This document shows positions 23,455 to 30,857 of a DNA stretch of 41,520 nt, piece after piece; the first letter of the stretch is position 1, and every line of letters starts with the position of its first letter. The notes under the pieces were generated by a model. The model was not told the DNA's origin and ran no database searches. It saw only the letters and a program-made list of their open reading frames with translations. Source of the stretch: Gammaproteobacteria bacterium (GTDB lineage: Bacteria; Pseudomonadota; Gammaproteobacteria; Burkholderiales; Rhodocyclaceae). Both the position numbers and the translations under genes were made by a program. The DNA lies in NCBI GenBank assembly GCA_029289235.1, contig JARFTZ010000023.1:1-41520 (forward strand), given 5' to 3'.

Positions 23455-24297
23455 ATGGTGCACCAAGTGAATTTCATAACCGAAAAGTACGCCGACCTGC
23501 GCAAGTCCGAGGTGAAGGTCGCCGAGTACGTCTTGCAGAAGGCGGACGAGGTCATTCACTTTTCGGTGAGCCAGCTCGCCGAACAGGCGAAGGTCAGCGA
23601 TCCCACCGTGATCCGCTTCTGCCGCGCCCTGGGGTTCAAGGGCTTCCAGGATTTCAAGATCCACCTGGCGCAGAGCATCATTCCGCCGGTGCGCACCATT
23701 CATGAGTCGATGAATGAGCAGGAGGAAGCGCCCGAACTCGTCCGCAAGGTCTTCGCGGCGAACCAGGACGCGATCCAGAGTACCCTGGGCACCCTCGATT
23801 TCGCGACGGTGCAGAAGGCCATCGAGGATCTGTCCCGCGCGGACAAGATCATCTTCCACGGGCTGGCCGGTTCCGCAGCGGTGGCGATGGACGCGCATCA
23901 CAAGTTCTTCCGTATCGGCATTCCCTGCGAGTGGTACAGCGATACGCACATGGCGATCATGGCCGGGGCGATGATGAAGCCCGGGCAGGTATTTGTCGCC
24001 ATTTCCCATTCCGGTTCGACGCACGACGTCATCGAATCGGTCCAGGCGGCGAAGAACGCCGGGGCGACGACGATCGGCATCGTCAGTTACGCCAAGTCGC
24101 CGCTGTCGAAGGTGGTGACGCATACCTTGCTGGTCGGATCGTCGGAAACCGGTTTCCGCTTCGAGCCGATGGCCTCGCGCATCGCGCAACTCTGCGTGAT
24201 CGACGTCCTCTCCGTCGGTGTTTCCCTGCTGCGCAGCGATCAGGTCATCTCCAACCTGAACAAGTCGCGGGCGGCGATCGCCAACAAACGTTATTGA
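23455..24297 (+). CDS. RpiR-family transcriptional regulator (HTH + SIS)
   Basis: The 280-residue protein has an N-terminal HTH_6 domain (about 1-77) with SVSQLAEQAKVSDPTVIRFC and ALGFKGFQDFK, and a SIS phosphosugar-binding domain (about 125-255) with FHGLAGSAAVAMDAH and AISHSGSTHDVIE, where the Ser/Thr loop binds sugar phosphates. Such regulators, for example HexR, sense a phosphorylated pathway intermediate. Its place at the end of the kinase/aldolase operon makes it the likely local regulator, with the palindromes at 15300 and 16917 as candidate sites. A GATAAT element at 23441-23446 lies only eight bases before the ATG, so a transcript from it would be almost leaderless. Confidence 0.9.
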   Translation: MVHQVNFITEKYADLRKSEVKVAEYVLQKADEVIHFSVSQLAEQAKVSDPTVIRFCRALGFKGFQDFKIHLAQSIIPPVRTIHESMNEQEEAPELVRKVFAANQDAIQSTLGTLDFATVQKAIEDLSRADKIIFHGLAGSAAVAMDAHHKFFRIGIPCEWYSDTHMAIMAGAMMKPGQVFVAISHSGSTHDVIESVQAAKNAGATTIGIVSYAKSPLSKVVTHTLLVGSSETGFRFEPMASRIAQLCVIDVLSVGVSLLRSDQVISNLNKSRAAIANKRY

Positions 24298-24357
24298 CCT
24301 GGCTACGTGTCTTGCCCGCGGGCGGCAGGCCTCTTTCCCCTTTTGTCTTGTTTTTCC

Positions 24358-25005
24358 ATGCATAGAGATATTCGCGCCGTAATTTTCGATAGTGACGGGA
24401 CGCTCGTTGACAGCGAGGTTCCTGGGATGGACGCGCTCCATGAAATGGCTGTCGCCGCCGGCTTGACGCTGAGCCGCGCGGAGGCGCACGCGCGTTTTCG
24501 CGGTGGCCGCATGGCGGATATCGCCAACTGGATCGGGGCGCAGGTCGAGGATAAGCCCGAGGATTTCGAGGCCGAATTTACCCGGCAGTACCGGGCTACC
24601 ATTGCGCAGCGGTTCAGGGAAAATCTCAGGGAAATCCCCGGGGCGTTCGATTTGCTGAGTCGCCTGGAAATCCCGTTCGGTGTCGCGACCAACGGCCCGC
24701 GGGAAAAGGTGTTGCTTACCCTGGAACTGACCGGTCTGCTGCCACTGGTGGGTGACCGGATCTTCAGTGCCTACGACGAGGGCAGTTTCAAGCCGGACCC
24801 GGGGTTGTTCCTCGCTGCAGCCCGGGGCTTGGGGCATGAGCCGCAGCATTGTGCGGTAGTGGAAGACAGCATCCCCGGGCTTGTCGCCGGCGTGGCCGCA
24901 GGCATGCATGTTTTTTCGTTGCACGGTCGAGATGGCGTGCCAGACGAAATCGCAGCGAAAGTCGTTTTCATCGGCTCGCTGTCGCATCTGAACGAGTATC
25001 TCTGA
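24358..25005 (+). CDS. HAD-superfamily sugar-phosphate phosphatase, YieH-like
   Basis: The 215-residue enzyme has all four HAD motifs: D11 and D13 in FDSDGTLVDSE, TNGP (111-114), K145 in FKPDPG, and ED (169-170) in VVEDSIPG. A helical cap (about 20-85) places it in the beta-phosphoglucomutase-like group. The segments VATNGP and FSAYDEGSFKPDPGLFLAAA are strikingly similar to E. coli YieH, which removes phosphate from 6-phosphogluconate. It begins 60 bases after the RpiR stop on the same strand. It may balance the kinase by dephosphorylating an accumulating intermediate, as such phosphatases do in other sugar operons. A mutase role is less likely because the context has no beta-sugar phosphorylase. 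Confidence 0.82.
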   Translation: MHRDIRAVIFDSDGTLVDSEVPGMDALHEMAVAAGLTLSRAEAHARFRGGRMADIANWIGAQVEDKPEDFEAEFTRQYRATIAQRFRENLREIPGAFDLLSRLEIPFGVATNGPREKVLLTLELTGLLPLVGDRIFSAYDEGSFKPDPGLFLAAARGLGHEPQHCAVVEDSIPGLVAGVAAGMHVFSLHGRDGVPDEIAAKVVFIGSLSHLNEYL

Positions 25006-25168
25006 TTGACACGGAGCGTGCTCAATCGCCACAGTTCAATGCACGGTCCAGTTGCTCTGCAACCGGCTGATCCGAAAGGCGAAATACGAAAATTTCGAAC
25101 GAGCCCCCACGCGGGGCTGGAAACCGTAAAATAGCCGCCTTTATTTACCGGTTCAGGGTAGTCAGCCA

Positions 25169-25738
25169 ATGTCCATCAAGTCCGACAAGTGGATTCGCCG
25201 CATGGCGGAGCAGCACGGCATGATCGAGCCGTTCGAGCCCGACCTGGTGCGCGAGATCGCCGGCCAGAAGATCGTGTCATACGGGACGTCGAGCTATGGC
25301 TACGATATCCGCTGCGCCGACGAGTTCCGGGTGTTCACCAACATCAACTCGACGATCGTCGATCCGAAAGCGTTCGATCCCCAGTCGTTCGTCGAGGTCT
25401 CGGGCAAGGGGTATTGCGTGATTCCGCCGAATTCCTTTGCCCTGGCGCGTACCGTCGAGTATTTCCGCATTCCGCGCAGCGTGCTGACCGTGTGTCTCGG
25501 CAAGAGCACCTACGCCCGCTGCGGCATCATCGTCAACGTCACGCCATTCGAACCCGAGTGGGAAGGGTACGTGACGCTGGAGTTCTCCAACACCACGCCG
25601 CTGCCGGCAAAGATCTACGCCGGCGAAGGCTGTGCCCAGGTGCTGTTCTTCGAGTCCGACGAGATCTGCGAGACCTCGTACAAGGATCGCGGCGGCAAGT
25701 ACCAGGGGCAGGTCGGCGTGACGCTGCCGAAAATCTGA
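25169..25738 (+). CDS. dcd: dCTP deaminase
   Basis: Dcd converts dCTP to dUTP, which is then hydrolysed to dUMP for thymidylate synthesis. The 189-residue length is that of the homotrimeric bacterial enzyme. The active-site signature [20 protein letters not shown] (111-130) gives the substrate-binding S113 and R117, and the catalytic glutamate is E138 in TLEFS. The N-terminal [19 protein letters not shown] is typical. A TAAAAT -10-like element (25127-25132) lies about 37 bases upstream of the ATG. The gene is not part of the sugar operon. thyA and folA, which use its product downstream, lie within 8 kb. An intrinsic terminator-like hairpin follows. Confidence 0.95.
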   Translation: MSIKSDKWIRRMAEQHGMIEPFEPDLVREIAGQKIVSYGTSSYGYDIRCADEFRVFTNINSTIVDPKAFDPQSFVEVSGKGYCVIPPNSFALARTVEYFRIPRSVLTVCLGKSTYARCGIIVNVTPFEPEWEGYVTLEFSNTTPLPAKIYAGEGCAQVLFFESDEICETSYKDRGGKYQGQVGVTLPKI

Positions 25739-25776
25739 GCCTGCAATACTTTCGTCTTTTTTCCGTCCTGTTTTCT

Positions 25777-25805
25777 GACCCGCTGCGGCGGGTCGCTGCT
25801 TTTTG
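25777..25805 (+). terminator. Intrinsic terminator after dcd
   Basis: GACCCGC (25777-25783) and GCGGGTC (25788-25794) form a 7-base-pair stem with a TGCG loop, followed after GCTGC by TTTTT. It lies 38 bases after the dcd stop and just before the ribosome binding site of the decarboxylase gene, so the latter must start near it or be controlled by read-through. Confidence 0.55.
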
Positions 25806-25817
25806 AAGGATAAAGCC

Positions 25818-28052
25818 ATGCGCTTTCATTTCCCGGTCATCATCATCGACGAGGACTTCCGCTCGGAAAACGCCAGCGGCCTGGGCATCCGCGCCCTGGC
25901 GGCGGCGATAGAGAAGGAGGGAATGGAGGTGCTCGGCGTCACGAGCTATGGCGACCTGGCATCGTTCGCCCAGCAGCAGTCGCGGGCGAGCGCCTTCATC
26001 CTCTCGATCGATGACGAGGAACTGGCGCTGGAGCCGGAGGAGACGCTGGCTGAGCTGCGCGCCTTCGTCGCCGAGATACGCCATCGCAACCGCGAAATTC
26101 CGATCTTCCTGCACGGCGAGACGCGGACCTCGCGGCACATCCCGAACGACGTGCTGCGCGAACTGCACGGCTTCATCCACATGTACGAAGACACGCCGGA
26201 GTTCATCGCGCGCAGCATCAAGCGCGAGGCCAAGGCCTACCTCGACTCGCTGGCGCCGCCGTTCTTCCGCGCGCTGACGCACTACGCTGCAGACGGCTCG
26301 TACTCGTGGCATTGCCCCGGGCATTCGGGTGGGGTGGCTTTCCTCAAGTCGCCGGTCGGGCAGATGTTCCACCAGTTCTTCGGCGAGAACATGCTGCGTG
26401 CCGACGTCTGCAACGCGGTCGAGGAACTCGGGCAACTGCTCGACCACACGGGGCCGGTGGCGGCGTCCGAACGCAACGCCGCGCGCATCTTCAATTGCGA
26501 TCACCTGTACTTCGTCACCAACGGCACGTCGACGTCGAACAAGATCGTCTGGCACTCGACCGTCGCGCCGGGAGACATCGTCGTCGTCGACCGCAACTGT
26601 CACAAATCGGTGCTGCATTCGATCATCATGACCGGCGCGATTCCGGTATTCCTGATGCCGACGCGCAACAACTACGGCATCATCGGGCCGATCCCGAAGT
26701 CGGAGTTTGCCTGGGAGAACATCCAGAAGAAGATCGCCGCCAACCCGTTCGCCAAGGACAAGAACGCCAAGCCGCGCGTGCTGACGATCACCCAGTCGAC
26801 CTACGACGGCATCCTCTACAACGTCGAGGACATCAAGGACGAACTCGACGGCAAGATCGACACGCTGCATTTCGACGAAGCCTGGCTGCCGCACGCCGCC
26901 TTCCACGATTTCTACGGCGACTATCACGCGATCGGTGCCGACCGGCCGCGCTGCAAGGAATCGATGGTCTTCGCCACGCAGTCGACGCACAAACTGCTGG
27001 CGGGGCTGTCGCAGGCCTCGCAGATCCTGGTGCAGAACTCCGAGGAGCGCGAGCTCGACCGCAATGTCTTCAACGAAGCCTACCTGATGCACACGTCGAC
27101 CTCACCGCAGTATTCGATCATCGCTTCGTGCGATGTGGCTGCGGCGATGATGGAAGAGCCGTCGGGAACGGCGCTGGTCGAGGAGTCGATCGCCGAGGCG
27201 CTCGATTTCCGCCGCGCGATGCGCAAGATCGAGGAAGAGTGGGGCGGCGACTGGTGGTTCAAGGTGTGGGGGCCGGATGACCTTTCCGAGGAAGGCATCG
27301 AGGAGCGCGAGGCGTGGATGCTGAAACCCGGCGAACGCTGGCATGGCTTCCAGCAGCTTTCCGACGGCTTCAACATGCTCGACCCGATCAAGGCGACGGT
27401 GATCACCCCGGGGCTGGATGTCGACGGCTCATTCTCCGAGCGCGGCATCCCGGCGGCGATCGTCACCAAGTACCTTGCCGAGCACGGGGTCATCGTCGAG
27501 AAGTGCGGACTCTATTCGTTCTTCATCATGTTCACCATCGGCATCACCAAGGGCCGCTGGAACACGATGGTCACCGAACTGCAGCAGTTCAAGGATGATT
27601 TCGACAAGAATCAGCCGCTGTGGAAGGTGTTGCCGGAGTTCGTGCAGAAGCATCCGTGCTACGAGCGCATCGGCCTGAAGGATTTGTGCCATCTGATTCA
27701 CGGCGTCTATTCGGTCAACGACGTGGCGCGCCTGACCACCGAGATGTACTTGTCGGACATGGTGCCGGCGATGAAACCGACCGACGCCTTCTCCAGGATG
27801 GCGCACCGCGAAATCGACCGGGTGCCGATCGACGAACTCGAAGGGCGGATCACCAGCATCCTGCTGACACCCTATCCTCCGGGCATCCCGCTGCTGATCC
27901 CGGGCGAGCGCTTCAACGCGACGATCGTGCGCTATCTCAAGTTCGCGCAGCACTTCAACGAACAGTTCCCCGGTTTCGAGACCGACATTCACGGCCTCGT
28001 CAAGGAAGTGGTGAACGGCAAGGCGACGTACTACGTCGATTGCGTTCGCTGA
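25818..28052 (+). CDS. PLP-dependent Orn/Lys/Arg decarboxylase (class III, full length)
   Basis: The 744-residue cytoplasmic enzyme decarboxylates a basic amino acid to a polyamine or diamine, consuming a proton. It has the N-terminal response-regulator-like wing domain (about 1-130), the aminotransferase-fold core with HCPGHSGG (165-172), TNGTSTSNK, DEAW (353-356) and the PLP-lysine K392 in ATQSTHKLLAGLSQAS, and the C-terminal domain with LLTPYPPGIPLLIPGE. This is the architecture of inducible AdiA/CadA/SpeF enzymes. Arginine, lysine and ornithine cannot be told apart with confidence by eye. The ATG at 25818 has GAAGGA seven bases upstream. No antiporter gene (adiC/cadB/potE) lies next to it, so a simple acid-resistance pair is not evident; polyamine supply is possible. 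Confidence 0.92.
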   Translation: MRFHFPVIIIDEDFRSENASGLGIRALAAAIEKEGMEVLGVTSYGDLASFAQQQSRASAFILSIDDEELALEPEETLAELRAFVAEIRHRNREIPIFLHGETRTSRHIPNDVLRELHGFIHMYEDTPEFIARSIKREAKAYLDSLAPPFFRALTHYAADGSYSWHCPGHSGGVAFLKSPVGQMFHQFFGENMLRADVCNAVEELGQLLDHTGPVAASERNAARIFNCDHLYFVTNGTSTSNKIVWHSTVAPGDIVVVDRNCHKSVLHSIIMTGAIPVFLMPTRNNYGIIGPIPKSEFAWENIQKKIAANPFAKDKNAKPRVLTITQSTYDGILYNVEDIKDELDGKIDTLHFDEAWLPHAAFHDFYGDYHAIGADRPRCKESMVFATQSTHKLLAGLSQASQILVQNSEERELDRNVFNEAYLMHTSTSPQYSIIASCDVAAAMMEEPSGTALVEESIAEALDFRRAMRKIEEEWGGDWWFKVWGPDDLSEEGIEEREAWMLKPGERWHGFQQLSDGFNMLDPIKATVITPGLDVDGSFSERGIPAAIVTKYLAEHGVIVEKCGLYSFFIMFTIGITKGRWNTMVTELQQFKDDFDKNQPLWKVLPEFVQKHPCYERIGLKDLCHLIHGVYSVNDVARLTTEMYLSDMVPAMKPTDAFSRMAHREIDRVPIDELEGRITSILLTPYPPGIPLLIPGERFNATIVRYLKFAQHFNEQFPGFETDIHGLVKEVVNGKATYYVDCVR

Positions 28053-28055
28053 TTG

Positions 28056-28083
28056 CGGAATCCTTCCCCCGGAATCCTTCCCC
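28056..28083. repeat. Perfect 14-bp tandem duplication
   Basis: CGGAATCCTTCCCC occurs twice in direct succession (28056-28069 and 28070-28083), immediately after the decarboxylase stop codon. It looks like a recent local duplication; no function is apparent. Confidence 0.9.
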
Positions 28084-28087
28084 AATT

Positions 28088-28112
28088 GACCGCCCGAGTG
28101 CAGGGGGCGGTC
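28088..28112 (+). terminator. Hairpin downstream of the decarboxylase gene
   Basis: GACCGCCC (28088-28095) and GGGCGGTC (28105-28112) form a perfect 8-base-pair stem with a nine-base loop. No T-tract follows. It may end or protect the decarboxylase transcript. Confidence 0.4.
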
Positions 28113-28171
28113 GGGCAGTCCCATCGCGCCAGAGCAGGCGATATCGGGCTGCTGACTTGCAGGATGTTCTG

Positions 28172-28231
28172 CAGGGGAACTCGGCAGGAGTTGGGCAACT
28201 CCTGGGCAACTCCTGCCGTTTGCGTTCCCTG
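28172..28231. other. Long nested inverted repeat between convergent genes
   Basis: The inner arms CGGCAGGAGTTG (28182-28193) and CAACTCCTGCCG (28207-28218) match over 12 bases. The outer arms CAGGGGAAC (28172-28180) and GTTCCCTG (28224-28231) extend the stem with one bulge. The loop contains a second copy of CAACTCCTG (28196-28204) that can pair with the same left arm, so two exclusive folds are possible. It lies between the convergent decarboxylase and SDR genes and could be a bidirectional terminator or a mobile palindromic element. No T-tracts are present. Confidence 0.6.
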
Positions 28232-28309
28232 TTCAGAAGATGTTTGGAGGTCCGGCTTTCCCTGAAACCTTCCGGCCGGCGACCAATCTGTTCGAGTCCT
28301 GGAGCCGGG

Positions 28310-29083
28310 TCAGGCTATGTAAGCCCCGCCGTTGATGTTCTGTGTCGTCCCCGTGATGTATCCGGCGTCTGCACTGGAAAGCCAAACGTACAGTGCCGCG
28401 ATTTCTTCCGGCTTGCACTGGCGTTTCATGGGGACCGCTTCGGCCAGCTTCGCCTCGTTTTCAGGTGTTGAGCCCACGCGGATGTCGGTATCGACAACAC
28501 CCGGGCAGATCGCGTTGGCGGTGATGCCGTATTGTGCGAACTCTCGGGCCAGGCCGCGCGTCAGGCCGATAACGCCCGCCTTCGCCGCCGCGTAGGACGT
28601 CTTCGAAAACACACCGCCGCCGTGCTGTGCGGTGACGGAAGACATGTTGACGATGCGTCCGTAGCCGCCTTCGATCATCTGAGGGATAAACGCCTGGCAG
28701 ACGAGGAACGAACCGGTGCAGTTGACGGCGTAGACCCGGTTCCATTCCTCCAGGGAGAGTTCCAGGAATGACGACGGGGAAGGAATGCCGGCTACGTTGG
28801 CAATGGCACCGACCGGGGGCAGGTTTGATTCCATGACGGCCTTGGCCGCTGCATCGACCGACGTTTTGTCCCCGATGTTGCAGTGCATTGCAAGCACGGG
28901 TTGACCGAACTCGGATTTCACTTTCTCTGCGGCAATCTTCAGGGCTGCTTCATCGATATCGAGCATCGCGACCGCCCATCCTTCTTGAGCGTATCGGCGT
29001 GCTACGGCAAAACCGATCCCGCGAGGCGAGGCACATCCTGTGACAACAGCAGTCCGCTGACCAACTCCGGTTTGAAAACTCAT
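28310..29083 (-). CDS. SDR-family NAD(P)-dependent oxidoreductase
   Basis: The 257-residue classical short-chain dehydrogenase has the cofactor loop TGCASPRGIGFAVA near residues 15-28, the NVAG motif, the catalytic Ser in NMSSVTAQHGGG and Tyr/Lys in SYAAAKAG, and ends ITGTTQNINGGAYIA. It is an active-type oxidoreductase of a sugar, polyol or hydroxyacid; the SPRGIG loop and the C-terminus resemble sugar/polyol dehydrogenases of the FabG-like group. AAGGA lies six bases before the ATG at 29083; an adjacent ATG at 29086 is less well spaced. It stands alone, convergent with the decarboxylase gene, about 210 bases from folA. Its base composition is a little less GC-rich than its neighbours. The substrate is unknown. 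Confidence 0.85.
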   Translation of the reverse strand: MSFQTGVGQRTAVVTGCASPRGIGFAVARRYAQEGWAVAMLDIDEAALKIAAEKVKSEFGQPVLAMHCNIGDKTSVDAAAKAVMESNLPPVGAIANVAGIPSPSSFLELSLEEWNRVYAVNCTGSFLVCQAFIPQMIEGGYGRIVNMSSVTAQHGGGVFSKTSYAAAKAGVIGLTRGLAREFAQYGITANAICPGVVDTDIRVGSTPENEAKLAEAVPMKRQCKPEEIAALYVWLSSADAGYITGTTQNINGGAYIA

Positions 29084-29292
29084 CATGGATCCTTTCGTAT
29101 GTTCGCGTTGAGCGATTTCTCGCTGCAATCTAGGTATTTCAGACAGACATCACTAACATGCTTAAGCGCGAATCATAGCCCGTCGATACAACCTCAGCGC
29201 ATGATAAAAATTCACCGAGAGATGAGAAAAGGTCCCTTGGGTAGTGAGGAATGCCGCTCCATGAGCGGGCGGCAAGCGCCGGTCAGGAGGCG

Positions 29293-29781
29293 TTACTTCG
29301 CCCGTTGATAGACCACGAAGGTGTAGGCCAGGCCGTTTTCTGCGGCGAGCTGGCTACGTGATGTCTCTTTCCAATCCGCCGGCGGTACCTCGGGGAAGCA
29401 GCTGTCACCCTCGAAATCCGCCGTGAGTTCCGTCAGGTAGAGACGTTCGGCGAACGGCAGCGCCTGGCGGTATAGGTCGGCACCGCCGATGACGAAGGCC
29501 TCGTCCGAGGCCTCCACCTGTTTCAGTGCGTTTTCGAGTGATACCGCCAGCGTGGCGCCGGGAGCGGCGTACGCCGGATTGCGGCTGACGACGATGTTTT
29601 GCCGGCCGGGTAGCGGGCGGAATTTTTCCGGCAGCGATTCCCAGGTCTTCCGTCCCATGATGACCGGCTTGCCGCGTGTCGTTTCGCGGAAGTGGCGCAT
29701 GTCGCCGGGCAGGTGCCAGAGCAACTGGTTGTCCTTGCCGATGACCCGATTGCGAGCGACGGCGGCGATTAATGACAACAT
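29293..29781 (-). CDS. folA: Dihydrofolate reductase
   Basis: FolA reduces dihydrofolate to tetrahydrofolate with NADPH, restoring the cofactor oxidised by thymidylate synthase. The 162-residue protein starts MLSLIAAVARNRVIGKDNQL with LLWHLPGDMRHF, where D27 is the catalytic acid. IMGRKTWESLP and VIGGADLYRQALP carry the NADPH- and folate-binding loops. The ATG at 29781 has AGGAG seven bases upstream; the frame is open further upstream without homology. thyA, which often sits directly next to folA in related bacteria, is on the same strand 2.5 kb upstream, separated by the oppositely oriented pgl-zwf pair. Confidence 0.95.
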   Translation of the reverse strand: MLSLIAAVARNRVIGKDNQLLWHLPGDMRHFRETTRGKPVIMGRKTWESLPEKFRPLPGRQNIVVSRNPAYAAPGATLAVSLENALKQVEASDEAFVIGGADLYRQALPFAERLYLTELTADFEGDSCFPEVPPADWKETSRSQLAAENGLAYTFVVYQRAK

Positions 29782-30103
29782 GGTTGTTCTCCTCTGACAG
29801 CTATTGTGTTTCCGAGCTTGGATAAAGGGCTGTACTCGCTTCATGCAAGCAAGCGCTTTGTGTTGCGCGCTCCCGGCGAGAGCGGGTCTTGCATGGCGTA
29901 GTCGGCCGCAGGCGTTGTCTCCGCATGGGGGCATTGCGTAGCATGCAGCAAGTTTACTTGCGATTCATGTTCCGACAAAGCACGTCTCTGCCGGCAATTT
30001 TCTGGCATCGTTACATAGGGCGTGCGCAATGCGAAAATTCGAAACGAATCGGGAAAACGGCACTTGATTTCCGATAATGTCTGATCTTTCACGGAGTCGG
30101 ATC
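29782..30103. other. Divergent folA/pgl intergenic region
   Basis: This 322-base gap shows no gene. It holds the folA ribosome binding site at its left end, a small GCAAG-TTTA-CTTGC hairpin near 29947, and a 13-base palindrome ATTCG-AAA-CGAAT at 30037-30049. A GATAAT -10-like element at 30073-30078 lies before pgl, with no clear -35. The palindrome is suitably placed to regulate pgl-zwf. Confidence 0.5.
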
Positions 30104-30823
30104 ATGACTGTTGACCAACTATGCCGATGGCACGTTTCGAAGGACGGCGAGGATTTCCGTCGGCGTGCGCTGGATGACATCCTGTCTGTGGCGGAAGAGG
30201 CGATTCGTGCCCGTGGTCATTTCGATTTCGTACTGGCCGGCGGCAGTACGCCGCGTACGATCTACGAATCGCTATGCAGGTTTTCCGCCGACTGGAAAAA
30301 TTGGCATATCTACTTTGGCGACGAACGTTGTTTGCCGGATGAAAACGCCGAGCGAAATTCGCGGATGGCCGGTATCGCCTTGCTGAACCACGTGCCGATT
30401 CCTGCTGCGAATATCCATGCCATCAATGCGGGCGCCGGGCCGCAGTTTGCGGCGGCGGCCTATGCCCGGGATTTGCAGGGAGTGGGCGATTTCGATCTGG
30501 TGTTGCTCGGGTTGGGGGAAGACGGACATACCGCGAGTCTGTTCCCCGGCAACGACTGGGGAACGGGCGAGTGCTCGGCCGACGTGCTGCCGGTCTGCAA
30601 TGCACCGAAACCTCCTGCTCATCGTGTCAGCTTGAGCGCCGCGCGCTTGAGCCGGGCCAGGAAAGTCCTCTTCCTGGTTGAAGGTGCATCCAAACGGCGT
30701 GCGCTGGGGAACTGGTTCAGCGGCCATGCCATTCCCGCAAGTGCGGTTTGCCCAACGGTCGGTGTCGATGTCCTCATTCATATGGATCCCGCCGATCTGC
30801 CTTTCGGCATGATGAAGCAATGA
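30104..30823 (+). CDS. pgl: 6-phosphogluconolactonase
   Basis: Pgl hydrolyses 6-phosphogluconolactone to 6-phosphogluconate, the second step of the oxidative pentose phosphate and Entner-Doudoroff routes. The 239-residue protein is of the DevB/SOL type, with the phosphate-binding FVLAGGSTPRTIYE loop, FGDERCLP and GLGEDGHTASLFPG, whose His is essential for lactone opening. I prefer the ATG at 30104, with GGAG seven bases upstream; an in-frame ATG at 30077 overlaps a -10-like element. zwf follows after 34 bases, so the pair is an operon that runs enzyme 2 then enzyme 1. No edd, eda or gnd gene is seen next to it. Confidence 0.92.
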   Translation: MTVDQLCRWHVSKDGEDFRRRALDDILSVAEEAIRARGHFDFVLAGGSTPRTIYESLCRFSADWKNWHIYFGDERCLPDENAERNSRMAGIALLNHVPIPAANIHAINAGAGPQFAAAAYARDLQGVGDFDLVLLGLGEDGHTASLFPGNDWGTGECSADVLPVCNAPKPPAHRVSLSAARLSRARKVLFLVEGASKRRALGNWFSGHAIPASAVCPTVGVDVLIHMDPADLPFGMMKQ

Positions 30824-30857
30824 CGGTTTCTCGATTTTGAAAAAGGGAAGAAAAAGC

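Noticed and set aside
25818-28052. Arginine- or lysine-dependent acid-resistance operon
   Set aside because: The decarboxylase is clear, but no antiporter gene is adjacent, so the paired acid-resistance arrangement is not supported.
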